Shown in pieces: positions 1 to 8,763 of a stretch of DNA of 64,000 nucleotides. This stretch comes from Bacteroidetes bacterium ADurb.Bin145. GTDB taxonomy: Bacteria; Bacteroidota; Bacteroidia; Bacteroidales; VadinHA17. The notes beneath the pieces were generated by a model. It was not told the DNA's origin, made no database searches, and saw nothing but the letters and a program-made list of their open reading frames with translations. The stretch lies in the NCBI GenBank assembly GCA_002070505.1, contig MWDJ01000008.1:1-64000 (forward strand). The letters are read 5' to 3'. Position 1 is the stretch's first letter. Each line of letters starts with the position of its first letter. The position numbers and the translations under genes are program-made.

Positions 1-9
1 ATTGAAACT

Positions 10-82
10 GGTCCCGTAGTTCAATGGATAGAATGACAGATTCCGGTTCTGTTGGTTGAGCGTTCGAGTCGCTCCGGGATCA
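10..82 (+). tRNA. tRNA-Arg (anticodon CCG)
   Basis: A full cloverleaf can be folded by eye. The acceptor arms are GGTCCCG at 10-16 and CGGGATC at 75-81, with discriminator A at 82. The anticodon stem ACAGA/TCTGT encloses loop TTCCGGT with anticodon CCG at 43-45, so it reads CGG. The T arm GAGCG/CGCTC lies at 58-74 with loop TTCGAGT. The CCA end is not encoded. Repeats begin about 20 bases downstream. Confidence 0.95.
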
Positions 83-105
83 CAGGGTGTTTTTAGTGAA
101 TAGTA

Positions 106-186
106 GGGGGAATGAGGCGGGGCGTTTTGCCAGAAAGTCAACAAAAGAAAAAGAATTTGAATCAAAACGCCCCGCCTCATTCCCCC
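106..186. repeat. Perfect 24-bp inverted repeat
   Basis: The left arm (106-129, starting GGGGGAATGAGG) and the right arm (163-186, ending CCTCATTCCCCC) are exact reverse complements over 24 bases. They are separated by a 33-base A-rich loop. No T-tract follows the right arm, so it is not a typical intrinsic terminator, although it lies just downstream of tRNA-Arg. The arms hold no coding sequence. It may be a short miniature element or a REP-type palindrome. Confidence 0.85.
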
Positions 187-203
187 TTGTCCCTAAAGAG
201 GCC

Positions 204-440
204 GTGTCATTCCGAACGAGTCAATCCTGAGCTTGCGAAGGATTGACGAGTGAGGAATCTCCTTCCCCTTCCACAAATACCATAAGGGGTTTCATTGAAA
301 CGAATCTTCCCTGAGCTTGCGAAGGATTGACGAGTGAGGAATCTCCTTCCCCTTCCACAAATACCATAAGGGGTTTCATCGAAAAGAAACTTCCCTGAGG
401 GTTTACGAAAGATTGATGAGTGATTGATCTCCTTCGTTTG
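204..440. repeat. 84-bp tandem repeat built on a nested hairpin
   Basis: The motif CCTGAG recurs at about 226, 310 and 394, a period of 84 bases. The first two copies are almost identical and the third is degenerate. Copy 1 has an outer pair ATTCC/GGAAT around an inner perfect 9-bp stem GTCAATCCT/AGGATTGAC with loop GAGCTTGCGA. The same nested hairpin occurs again near 6834. A weak reading frame crosses the repeats but shows no sign of being a gene. I regard this as a dispersed non-coding repeat that has expanded in tandem here. Confidence 0.8.
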
Positions 441-546
441 GCAGAGGGTTGTGATTTTGTAGGATGCAGGATGCAAGGTGCATGTTGCAGGTGAGAATAG
501 CAAGTAGTAAGAGATGTGCGGAAAGCGATTTCTGATACCAATTTAA

Positions 547-1107
547 TTATATATTCCTTAAGATCTCTATCATTTCAATTATTGCCTCGGCATCTTCTGA
601 AGACTTCACCGGTGAAAGCCCTATAAGTGCTCTTGCAGAATTAAGATCTTCACGGGTTATATAATCCTTGCCTATGACAATATAATATATAATCGCTGAT
701 TTCAGTGTGTTTGCTTTCACTCTGAAAGAATGCGGGCTCATCCGCGCCGGGAACAGATGCAAATACCTTGAAGTATCGTTATTATATTTCAGCATCCAGA
801 GGGATGTGTCTGATAATGTGATGATTTTGAAATTATAATAATCCCTGCCAACCCAATCCGCAAAAACATTATAATCCTTAAGATCATGGGATTCAAGAAA
901 ATGAACAGCCTCTTTGCAGATATCCTGCACTTTCAATGATCCCGTATAGATATCCATTACTGAAGTGCCAATGAACTTAAGTTCTTTTATTAAATTACCG
1001 ATATCGGATAAATTTTCCGAACGCAACCTTTTGCCTGTATATTCCCTTATATAAGAAAGGTGATGTTTGAGGGGATTGAATTTAATTGGTTCCGGAAGAT
1101 TTAACAT
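547..1107 (-). CDS. Hypothetical protein, 186 aa
   Basis: I do not recognise this protein. It has 186 residues, no signal peptide and no membrane segment. It is mixed alpha/beta in appearance and rich in aromatic residues in the middle (residues ~80-125). The start is the ATG at 1105-1107, which is preceded on the - strand by an AT-rich stretch and no clear Shine-Dalgarno site. It is monocistronic: repeats lie on its 3' side and the divergent susC-type gene lies on its 5' side. It is kept as a real gene because the frame is long, starts with ATG, has ordinary codon use and nothing better overlaps it. A cytosolic role is likely but the function is unknown. Confidence 0.7.
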   Translation of the reverse strand: MLNLPEPIKFNPLKHHLSYIREYTGKRLRSENLSDIGNLIKELKFIGTSVMDIYTGSLKVQDICKEAVHFLESHDLKDYNVFADWVGRDYYNFKIITLSDTSLWMLKYNNDTSRYLHLFPARMSPHSFRVKANTLKSAIIYYIVIGKDYITREDLNSARALIGLSPVKSSEDAEAIIEMIEILRNI

Positions 1108-1476
1108 GATACAGATTTAAAAGTTTAAATTTAACATTTGTTTTAAAACATCAGGAGTTCACTAACTTATATCGAGAACGCAGGCCGTATCATAGCCGGA
1201 AATTTTTGGTTGCTTAAATTATCTGCCGGGGAAATTTGCATTTTTTAACATTTATTTTATAAATTTACCAACTATAATTGTTATAGATTTAAAATTAACT
1301 GATACTTAACCCAAAACCCACTGCTTATGAAATATTTCAATTCCACCTGATACCCTTTTGGTAACCCCACGGGATTATTCCTATTGTTATCTTTTTATCT
1401 GTTTTAAACAGTCTTTTTACGCTGGCTGCAGCCAAGAGTGCAGTTTAGTGTATAATTTTTTAACTAAATCTAAATT
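1108..1476. other. Intergenic region between divergent genes
   Basis: These 369 AT-rich bases must hold the promoters of the 186-aa gene (- strand) and of the SusC-type gene (+ strand). A small palindrome GGCTGCAGCC lies near 1424-1433. I saw no RNA gene or open frame. The long leader before the SusC-type start leaves room for post-transcriptional control, but no specific structure could be established by eye. Confidence 0.5.
1235..1267 (+). promoter_or_regulatory. Possible promoter of the susC-type operon
   Basis: TTTG at 1235-1238 is followed after 21 bases by TAAATTTA at 1260-1267. This is one mismatch from the Bacteroidota -33 TTTG / -7 TAnnTTTG pattern. It would give a leader of about 200 bases before the start at 1477. 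The AT-rich context makes chance matches likely. Confidence 0.3.
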
Positions 1477-4400
1477 ATGAAAAAAATCAATTATTTGCTA
1501 CGGACAGATTTGAGGTCTCGTCCGGAAAAACCAAAAAGAAATTCAAAATTCTGGATTCTTTTTACTTTGATTGCATTATTTGGTTTCTTCCAGGTTAACG
1601 CACAGTATTCACCTGTTTCGGATGCAAGTCTTCTTGCTGTTGTAAGCAATGCAGACGGACATAACGATGTAAGTGCTGTTGTGGACCAGAGGAGAGTGAC
1701 CGGTACAATCAAGAACGAACTTGGCGATCCTTTAATTGGCGCTACAGTTCAGGTTAAGGGAACGACACTTGGTACATTGACTGATATTGACGGTAAGTTT
1801 TCAGTTGATGTTCCGAATGAAAGCGCCGTTCTTGTTGTTTCATTTATTGGCTATGTAGCTCAGGAGATACCGGTTGCAGGAAGGTCGACAGTTGAACTGT
1901 CCCTGGTTCCTACGGTAGAAAGCCTTGAGGAAGTTGTTGTTGTTGGTTATGGTACTCAGAAAAGGACCACAATGACGGGTTCTGTGAGCGTTGTCAAAGG
2001 TGACGAAGTTGCTAAAGTTCCGGTATCTAACATTACAAACGCCATGGCTGGTAAGCTGGCTGGTGTGCTCACATCACAATCAAGCGGACAGCCCGGCGAA
2101 GATGCTGCCCGTATCTATGTAAGAGGTGTGGCAACAACAGGTTCATCAAACCCGCTGATAGTTGTTGACGGTGTAATCAGGGATGCTCTTGAACAGATCG
2201 ACCCTGCAATCATTGAGTCAGTTACTGTTCTGAAAGATGCTTCATCTGTTGCCCCATACGGGATTGCAGGTGCCAACGGTGTTATTCTGGTTACTACCAA
2301 AAAGGGAAATGAAGGATTACCGACACTTACCTTCAATACTTATTATGGTATACAGAGCCCTACCTATTATCCTGATCTTCTGAATGCAGTTGATTACATG
2401 AAGATCCGTAATGAAGCTCTCCTTAATGCAGATCCAACCCTTACGGTAGATAAATTAGCTTTTAACCCGGATGTTATAGCCAACTACGCCAAGCTGCATG
2501 CCGAAGACCCTGACAGGTATCCTGACAGCAGGTCAAAAGACCTGGTTCATTTCAACATTCCGGTACAGAAGCATGATCTCCAGATATCAGGTGGAACAAA
2601 TACATTAAGGTATTTCACGAGCCTTGGATATTTCGGACAGGAAGGTCTTTTCGACAGGGTTAATTATAACAGGTTCAACTATAACCTGAGTGTTGATGCA
2701 AAAGTTACAAAAACAACAACCGTTGCACTCTCCCTGTTAGGAACAAAAGAAAAAACCAATGACCTCGATGTTGCGTCTTCATCCAGCCAGATATTCAGGA
2801 GTGGTTATAAATTCATACCCACGGAAGCTATTTACTTTTCAAACGGTCTGTGGGGTCAGTTTGCAGGAAACTCGCCTGTAGCTGTTCTGAACGGAGATGG
2901 ATATGAAACTACTGACAGATACACACTTTTGTCAACTGTTTCAGTTGAACAGCAGATACCCTGGATCAAAGGGTTAAGTGTCAAGGGAGCTTTCAGTTAT
3001 GACATGAACAACTCTTTCAGGAAAGGATGGCACACACCGTTCTACTACTATACCATTGACCTCAATGCTAATCCTCGTACCTTTACTAAGGCAATATCTA
3101 CGCAGGAAGGTGGAGCTGCCGCTTATACATACCTGGAGCAGCAGGTTCAAAGGAACCAGAGGTATAACTATCAGGCATTCATCAATTATTCGCGTCGATT
3201 CGGCCAGCACGATATCGTTGGGCTGATTGTTGCAGAAGCCAGGAACAATGATTATGCTAACCTGACTGCCCGCAGAAATAATTTTGCAATCGGCATTGAT
3301 GAATTGAGTCTCGGCAGTTCAGACAAAAATGATTATGATAATGGCGGTTCTTCATCAGTAGGAGCCCAGCTCGGATATGTTTACAGACTTGGATGGACTT
3401 TCAAAAACAGGTATATGGCTGAAGCCACCGGACGTTATGACGGGCACTATTATTTTGCTCCCGGTAAGAGATGGGCATATTTCCCGGCCTTCTCAGTTGG
3501 ATGGAGAATTTCAGAAGAAGATTTCATGAAAGGTCTGACATGGCTCAACAACCTGAAGCTGAGAGCATCATGGGGTAAATCAGGTAACCTTGCAGGTTCA
3601 GCATACCAGTATCTGTCAGGGTATACGCTTTCCGGCAACAGGTACGCTTTCGGAACCGGAAAAATGGTTCAGGGAGCTTATGTAAGCCGGGAAAACAATC
3701 CCAATATCACGTGGGAAGTTTCCCAGAAATCAGATGTCGGATTCGAAGCCGGATTATGGAACAGCCTGTTAACGGTTGAATTTGACCTCTTCTTCGAAAA
3801 AAGAAGCGGAATGTTGTTAAGCCCTTCTATCACTGTGCCTTATGAATATGGGTTAAGCCTGGCTCAGGAGAATGCAGGTAAAATGAATAACTTCGGGTTT
3901 GAGGTCCAGGTTGGATCGAGAAAACAGTTCCAGAACGGTCTCAATGTTAACGTAGCAGCAAATCTCAGTCTTGCAAAGAACAAGATGATCGAAACATTTG
4001 AAACTGCTGCAACATATAACAACCCTAACCGCAGACGTACCGGCAGACCTTATGGTACTGTATTTGGATACAGAGCACTTGGTTTCTTCTCAACTGCTGA
4101 GGACCTTAACAATGATAACGTTATCAATACCGATCCTACAAAAGGACCGGTTGAATGGGGTGCAACACAGTGGGGAACCCTTCGTCCCGGTGATATCAAA
4201 TACGAAGATATAAGCGGACCTGATGGTGTTCCCGATGGCAAGATCGACAGCAATGACGAACAAGTGATTGGCTATCCGGACTACCCGATGATGACCTACG
4301 GATTGAATGGTAGTGCAAACTGGAAAGGGTTTGACCTTAGCCTGTTCTTCCAGGGTTCAGCACTGAGATCAACAAGTATTCAGAACTTCCAGACATTCCC

Positions 4401-4755
4401 GTTCTTCAACAATAACAGTAACCTGGATTATGAATACTATAACAACCGCTGGACGAGAGATAACCAGAATTCCAAATATCCGATAGCCTGGGCGGCTCCT
4501 TCTTCAAATATGCAACAGGGAAGCTCATTCTGGCAGAGACATATGGCATACCTGAGACTTAAGAACGTTCAGTTCGGTTACACTCTTCCCAAAACAGTTA
4601 TGAACAAACTGAAGATGCAGAGCATCAGAGTTTATGTCGCAGGTCAGAATGTTCTGACTTTCCAGAACCTGAAATTCCTGGACCCGGAAACAACCAATCA
4701 GGTAGGTTATCCTGCTATGAAGATATTCAATATCGGTGCAAATGTAACCTTCTAA
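1477..4755 (+). CDS. SusC/RagA-type TonB-dependent outer-membrane transporter
   Basis: This 1092-aa outer-membrane transporter imports oligosaccharides or other large nutrients using TonB energy. It has a basic N-terminus and a signal peptide ending near residue 43 (VNAQ). A carboxypeptidase-regulatory-like domain follows at about 72-145 (GTTLGTLTDIDGKFS), then a SusC hallmark EEVVVVGYG at 151-159. A plug domain lies at about 170-275 (IYVRG, PLIVVDG, NGVILVTTKKG), then a long beta-barrel ending in a terminal phenylalanine. The length is usual for SusC. A SusD partner follows after 25 bases, so the two form the classical lid-and-barrel pair. The nearby GH3 enzymes suggest a hemicellulose-type substrate, but that is inference. 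Substrate cannot be read from this protein. Confidence 0.95.
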   Translation: MKKINYLLRTDLRSRPEKPKRNSKFWILFTLIALFGFFQVNAQYSPVSDASLLAVVSNADGHNDVSAVVDQRRVTGTIKNELGDPLIGATVQVKGTTLGTLTDIDGKFSVDVPNESAVLVVSFIGYVAQEIPVAGRSTVELSLVPTVESLEEVVVVGYGTQKRTTMTGSVSVVKGDEVAKVPVSNITNAMAGKLAGVLTSQSSGQPGEDAARIYVRGVATTGSSNPLIVVDGVIRDALEQIDPAIIESVTVLKDASSVAPYGIAGANGVILVTTKKGNEGLPTLTFNTYYGIQSPTYYPDLLNAVDYMKIRNEALLNADPTLTVDKLAFNPDVIANYAKLHAEDPDRYPDSRSKDLVHFNIPVQKHDLQISGGTNTLRYFTSLGYFGQEGLFDRVNYNRFNYNLSVDAKVTKTTTVALSLLGTKEKTNDLDVASSSSQIFRSGYKFIPTEAIYFSNGLWGQFAGNSPVAVLNGDGYETTDRYTLLSTVSVEQQIPWIKGLSVKGAFSYDMNNSFRKGWHTPFYYYTIDLNANPRTFTKAISTQEGGAAAYTYLEQQVQRNQRYNYQAFINYSRRFGQHDIVGLIVAEARNNDYANLTARRNNFAIGIDELSLGSSDKNDYDNGGSSSVGAQLGYVYRLGWTFKNRYMAEATGRYDGHYYFAPGKRWAYFPAFSVGWRISEEDFMKGLTWLNNLKLRASWGKSGNLAGSAYQYLSGYTLSGNRYAFGTGKMVQGAYVSRENNPNITWEVSQKSDVGFEAGLWNSLLTVEFDLFFEKRSGMLLSPSITVPYEYGLSLAQENAGKMNNFGFEVQVGSRKQFQNGLNVNVAANLSLAKNKMIETFETAATYNNPNRRRTGRPYGTVFGYRALGFFSTAEDLNNDNVINTDPTKGPVEWGATQWGTLRPGDIKYEDISGPDGVPDGKIDSNDEQVIGYPDYPMMTYGLNGSANWKGFDLSLFFQGSALRSTSIQNFQTFPFFNNNSNLDYEYYNNRWTRDNQNSKYPIAWAAPSSNMQQGSSFWQRHMAYLRLKNVQFGYTLPKTVMNKLKMQSIRVYVAGQNVLTFQNLKFLDPETTNQVGYPAMKIFNIGANVTF

Positions 4756-4780
4756 TTATCAAATTTAAAAATAAAATACT

Positions 4781-6625
4781 ATGATAAAGTTTAAAATAAT
4801 CAGGAACATTGCATTTATAGGGTTGGTACTTCTCAGTACTGTTTCCTGCAACCAGGAAGACTGGCTGGAGACCACTGATAAATCGAGGCTGACTGACGCT
4901 ACAATGTGGGCAAGCGAAGGTAATGCAGATATCTTTCTGAATGAGTGTTTCAGAGACCTTACTGCCAAAGGCAATTACCCCGACCCCCTCGACAGCTTTA
5001 CAACTGATAACGATGGCGGATGGTATTATACATCATATAACTGGAGAAAAGGTATAGTAAAAGCATCTGCAAGTTCAAATAATCATTGGGGAGGACAGGG
5101 AGGCCCGAATTTTGATGCCTGGTGGCCGAACACTTATACTTACGTCAGAAGGCTAAATACCTTTATGGCCCAGATCACTGCCAATAAAGCTAATTTCTCA
5201 GATACCTGGTATAAAAAGCGTATGGATGAAGCCAGATTCCTGAGAGCATGGTATTATGCCGAACTCTTTTACCGTCTCGGAGGTCTTTCAATAATAACTG
5301 AACCTCAGGACAGAAACACGATGACGGAAGCTGAGATGTATGTGCCTAGAAGCACATTCGAACAGACTTTCAATTTTCTGGTCTCTGAACTGACATCTAT
5401 TGTTTCTAACGCATACCTTCCTGTAAAATATGCAAATGGGAATGCTGATGCCGGAAGACCTACTCTCGGAGCAGCTCTTGCTCTTAAAGGATTTATCCAG
5501 CTCTTTGCCGCAAGTCCTGCATATAATTCCTCTGCACCAGCTGTACCGAATGAAGCAGGTAATAAGGATATGCAGAGCTTTGCAACTCCAAACCCTGCAA
5601 GATGGGCTGATGCTGCTGCCACTCTCAAAACATTCATTGACACTTACGGACACAAGGGGACCAAAACTTACGATCTCTGGCCGGATATGAAAACTTTCTG
5701 GCACGAAGCCAATGAATATAATAAAGAAGTTATCTGGGACAGACAGCATGTCGCCAATACGATGGCTCAGAACTATGATACATATGGTGGCCCGGTTTGG
5801 ATACAGGGGGTATATTATACATGGGGCAACTATTGCCCGACACAGGAAATTGTTGATGAATACCAGATGGCAAATGGAGAATCGATCTTCCTTGCTGATG
5901 GTGTGACAGTCAATCCTGCATCCGGGTATAATCCTCAGAATCCTTATGTCGGACGTGAACAGAGGTTCTACGATTTTATCGTGTATGACGGTGCTACATA
6001 TAAGCAGGACTGGATGACAACCGCCGATGTTATTTATACACGTATAGACCTGGTTCATCCATCAAAGAATCAGATCGACTTCGGATCAGATGACGTAGGG
6101 AACACAGGATACTACTACAAGAAGAGGCTTGATAACGCTCATCCAAGGGGTGGTAACCTTGATGGAAGGAATTATGTATATTGGCGTTACGGCCAGGTCC
6201 TCCTTGACTATGCTGAAGCACAGAATGAAGCCGTTGGTCCTGATGCTTCCGTTTATGAAGCTGTTAATGCAATCAGACAGAGACCTTCAACAAACCTTCC
6301 TCCGCTTCCTGCAGGTTTAACACAGGAGCAGATGCGCGCTGCTATCAAGCATGAAAGAAGGATCGAACTGGTATTTGAAAACCACAGGCTATTTGACTTG
6401 TGGCGGTGGAAAGACGCCCTTGTTGAGCAGAATAAGGATCTTCACGGGATGAAGATCACAAATACTGTACCTGCTGACAACAGCGGTGTCTGGAAATATG
6501 AATATGTTTCCCTCAACCACCCGCATGTATTCAATCAATACCAGTATTTCAACCCGATACCTCAAACTGTAATAGACCGTAACACAACACTTAAACAGAA
6601 CTGGGGCTACGGATCAGGTAAATAA
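4781..6625 (+). CDS. SusD/RagB-type nutrient-binding outer-membrane lipoprotein
   Basis: This 614-aa surface lipoprotein is the glycan-binding lid of the preceding SusC-type barrel. A lipoprotein signal ends at Cys23 (STVSC). The N-terminal half carries the helical SusD_N pattern (DARFLRAWYYAELFYRLGG). The C-terminal half has family hallmarks: an RRIELVFE-HRLFDLWRW stretch at about 525-545 and NPIPQ close to the end. Aromatic residues are abundant, as expected for sugar stacking. It starts 25 bases after the SusC stop and is followed by a strong terminator, so the SusC/SusD pair is a defined transcription unit. Confidence 0.95.
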   Translation: MIKFKIIRNIAFIGLVLLSTVSCNQEDWLETTDKSRLTDATMWASEGNADIFLNECFRDLTAKGNYPDPLDSFTTDNDGGWYYTSYNWRKGIVKASASSNNHWGGQGGPNFDAWWPNTYTYVRRLNTFMAQITANKANFSDTWYKKRMDEARFLRAWYYAELFYRLGGLSIITEPQDRNTMTEAEMYVPRSTFEQTFNFLVSELTSIVSNAYLPVKYANGNADAGRPTLGAALALKGFIQLFAASPAYNSSAPAVPNEAGNKDMQSFATPNPARWADAAATLKTFIDTYGHKGTKTYDLWPDMKTFWHEANEYNKEVIWDRQHVANTMAQNYDTYGGPVWIQGVYYTWGNYCPTQEIVDEYQMANGESIFLADGVTVNPASGYNPQNPYVGREQRFYDFIVYDGATYKQDWMTTADVIYTRIDLVHPSKNQIDFGSDDVGNTGYYYKKRLDNAHPRGGNLDGRNYVYWRYGQVLLDYAEAQNEAVGPDASVYEAVNAIRQRPSTNLPPLPAGLTQEQMRAAIKHERRIELVFENHRLFDLWRWKDALVEQNKDLHGMKITNTVPADNSGVWKYEYVSLNHPHVFNQYQYFNPIPQTVIDRNTTLKQNWGYGSGK

Positions 6626-6646
6626 TCTGTAATTCAGATAGATTTT

Positions 6647-6679
6647 AAAAAGGGTGTCTCAGAAGGGCACCCTTTTTTT
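6647..6679 (+). terminator. Intrinsic terminator after the SusC/SusD pair
   Basis: The stem AAAAAGGGTG / CACCCTTTTT closes a loop of about 12 bases and runs into seven or more T residues. It starts about 20 bases after the SusD stop codon. The A-rich 5' side could also let it act for the other strand. Confidence 0.85.
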
Positions 6680-6962
6680 AGTTTTGTCACTTTCTTTTGC
6701 TCCTCCGCCTCTGTTTTTCGCCAATTGCGCATAGCCATTTTCCGCTCCAAAAAACAGAACCCGGTTCGCGCCTTTTCCGGATTAGCCATCGCGTATTCTA
6801 AAGATTTAAATTGTTGATAACAAGAAAAAGGCAGTGTCATTTTGAATGAGTCAATCCTGAGCTTGCGAAGGATTGACGAATGAGCGATCTCCTCCGGCTG
6901 AAATAAAAGTAGCGAAGGGTGTCTGAAAAGGATGCGCTGTTTTATTTTCAACGTAAAATCCA
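6680..6962. repeat. Intergenic region with a second copy of the nested-hairpin repeat
   Basis: At 6834-6893 the element of 204-262 recurs, with the inner stem GTCAATCCT/AGGATTGAC and loop GAGCTTGCGA intact and the outer arm diverged. The stretch 6690-6760 looks like decayed repeat sequence, with CTGTTTTT and AAAAACAG facing each other across about 50 bases. A - strand frame of 109 codons crosses the whole area, but it reads through the terminator and the repeat and is not believed. Confidence 0.65.
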
Positions 6963-6970
6963 TAATTTTG
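6963..6970 (+). promoter_or_regulatory. Promoter -7 box (TAATTTTG)
   Basis: This is an exact match to the Bacteroidota TAnnTTTG -7 consensus. It lies 16 bases before the ATG at 6987 and downstream of the terminator that ends the SusC/SusD unit. It gives the membrane protein/lipoprotein pair its own transcription start. No clear -33 element is visible. Confidence 0.55.
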
Positions 6971-6986
6971 GTGAAATCTTTTTTTA

Positions 6987-8759
6987 ATGACTGCGAGATA
7001 TAGAAACTTAATGATCCGATCTCTTCTGCCGGGAGTAATATTCATCCTGGTGTTCATGTATTTCGCTGTTTTTAATAAATATCATATCCTTTACCTTGAG
7101 CAAAATCAATTATTCCGTTTCAACCTGTCCTACTTAAGAGATTTTTTCTTACTACCGGGGCCCTTATCCCTGATCATTGGTGCATTCTTCACTCAGTTCT
7201 TTGTAATCTCATGGCTTGGTGCACTGATAATAACATTGAAATGCCTGGCGGTTTATTTTTTCACAAAGTATATCCTGGGTAAGTATAATATAATGGGACT
7301 TGTTTTCCCTTTTATACCTGTGTGGTTACTGGTTATATTACACAGCAATGAATTGTTTACTCCTGATCAGTCAATTGGATTAATGCTCTCGTTGCTTTTT
7401 ACAGCTGTTTACATCTCTGTCAGTACTCCAAAAATCCGTTATATCCTGTTTCTTTCCTTATGGCCCTTATATTTTTATCTGACAGGAGGTTTTGCAATGA
7501 TCTGTGTGGTTATTTGCACCCTTCATGAGGTTTTATCAGGGACCAGGAAGGATCGCTTTTTATTCATTGCCCTTTATATTTTGGAAGGAATTTTAATGCC
7601 ATGGCTTTTTTCGCAGCTTTTATTTTTTATACCGAAAGGTAAGATCTTTACCTATCCATTGTTTTACACTTTCCATACTTTCGAACTTGTGAGCCTGATC
7701 TCAGTTTATTTCATTTTACCCGTTCTTATGGTCACAGGTTATTTTATAAATAAAGTAAATGCCTCAGTAGTAAAATTTATCAGGGGAACGACAATTAAAA
7801 TATTGACAGGAAGCCTGACAATACTGTTGATGGTATTTGTTATATATAAGTTTGCTTATAACAAGAGGGCTGAACAGATGTTTGCTATTGATTACCATAT
7901 AAGGCAGGCTGAATGGAGAAAAGCATTGAAACAGGCTGAACAATACCCCGATCTTAATACTCTTGTTATTTATTATACGAACCTTGCCTTACTTAATTCC
8001 GGTCAGCTTGGAGAGAAAATGTTTGATTACCCCCAGATCGGGCCCGGTGGATTAAGGTTGAAATGGGAGCGTAATTCGAATCTGGTCTTTGGCGGAGATA
8101 TATTCTATTACCTTGCATATAATAATGAAGCCTACCGCTGGGCGTTCGAAGCTATGGTGGCGAAAGGTGTGAATCCCCGATCACTTAAGAGGCTTATTAT
8201 TACGAGTATTGTGAATGGTGATAATGATGTGGCAGAAAAATATCTGCATATATTGGGGCAGGCTCCTTTTTATCGTAAGTGGGTTCTTAAATATGAAAGA
8301 TTGCTATCTGATCCTGCAAGTCTGGCAAACGACCCGGAAATAAAGCGTAACCGGAACTTTTTAGTAAATAAAAATTTTATTTCCAATGCAACTGGTATGA
8401 ATCTTGACAACTTGCTGGAAAATCACCCGGAAAATAAAATGGCGTTTGAGTACTACCTGGCCGATTTGCTCCTTCGTAAAGAGCTGGATTCTTTCGCTGA
8501 AAATATCTCGCGTCTGAAAGAGTTAGGTTATACATCCATACCTCTTTGCTTTGAGGAGGCACTGATCTTCTATAACTTTTATGAAAATAAGCAGGTGATC
8601 CCGGAAGGATTTTCATTCCGTCCTGAGACTGTCGCCAGGTTCAATGAATACGCTGGCCTCTATACAAAATTTAGGAGCGACAGAGCTGCTGCCAGATATG
8701 AACTGGGAAAGAAATTCAGGAATACTTATTGGTACTATCTTCAATTCGCGAATATATAA
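6987..8759 (+). CDS. Polytopic membrane protein with large soluble tail (DUF6057-like)
   Basis: This 590-aa protein has roughly eight to ten hydrophobic helices in residues 10-290. A soluble, helical C-terminal part follows (about 295-590) that looks like TPR/Sel1-style repeats (AEWRKALKQAEQYPDLNTLV, AYNNEAYRWAFEAMVAKG). The layout and its partnership with a beta-propeller lipoprotein match the uncharacterised DUF6057 family of Bacteroidetes; this is recognition from memory and needs a profile search. It has its own -7 box and is followed after 4 bases by the CxxCH lipoprotein, so the two are co-transcribed. It lies between SusC/SusD and two GH3 genes. No enzymatic motif was recognised and its role is unknown. 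Confidence 0.7.
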   Translation: MTARYRNLMIRSLLPGVIFILVFMYFAVFNKYHILYLEQNQLFRFNLSYLRDFFLLPGPLSLIIGAFFTQFFVISWLGALIITLKCLAVYFFTKYILGKYNIMGLVFPFIPVWLLVILHSNELFTPDQSIGLMLSLLFTAVYISVSTPKIRYILFLSLWPLYFYLTGGFAMICVVICTLHEVLSGTRKDRFLFIALYILEGILMPWLFSQLLFFIPKGKIFTYPLFYTFHTFELVSLISVYFILPVLMVTGYFINKVNASVVKFIRGTTIKILTGSLTILLMVFVIYKFAYNKRAEQMFAIDYHIRQAEWRKALKQAEQYPDLNTLVIYYTNLALLNSGQLGEKMFDYPQIGPGGLRLKWERNSNLVFGGDIFYYLAYNNEAYRWAFEAMVAKGVNPRSLKRLIITSIVNGDNDVAEKYLHILGQAPFYRKWVLKYERLLSDPASLANDPEIKRNRNFLVNKNFISNATGMNLDNLLENHPENKMAFEYYLADLLLRKELDSFAENISRLKELGYTSIPLCFEEALIFYNFYENKQVIPEGFSFRPETVARFNEYAGLYTKFRSDRAAARYELGKKFRNTYWYYLQFANI

Positions 8760-8763
8760 TCTT

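Noticed and set aside
204..440. Possible CRISPR array
   Set aside because: The units are tandem without unique spacers, only two to three copies exist and no cas genes are present.
207..541. Two overlapping - strand frames of about 100 codons
   Set aside because: They consist of the 84-bp tandem repeats translated in two frames. The repeated peptide is only a result of the DNA repeat.
5288..6058. 256-codon frame on the - strand inside the SusD-type gene
   Set aside because: It is fully antisense to a strong gene, cysteine- and isoleucine-rich as expected for a shadow frame, with no recognisable domain.
6634..6963. 109-codon frame on the - strand
   Set aside because: It runs through a terminator and a dispersed non-coding repeat and has no plausible domain.
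8644..8763. Longer start for the CxxCH lipoprotein
   Set aside because: It would place 40 residues inside the previous gene and bury the lipoprotein signal. The ATG at 8764 is preferred.
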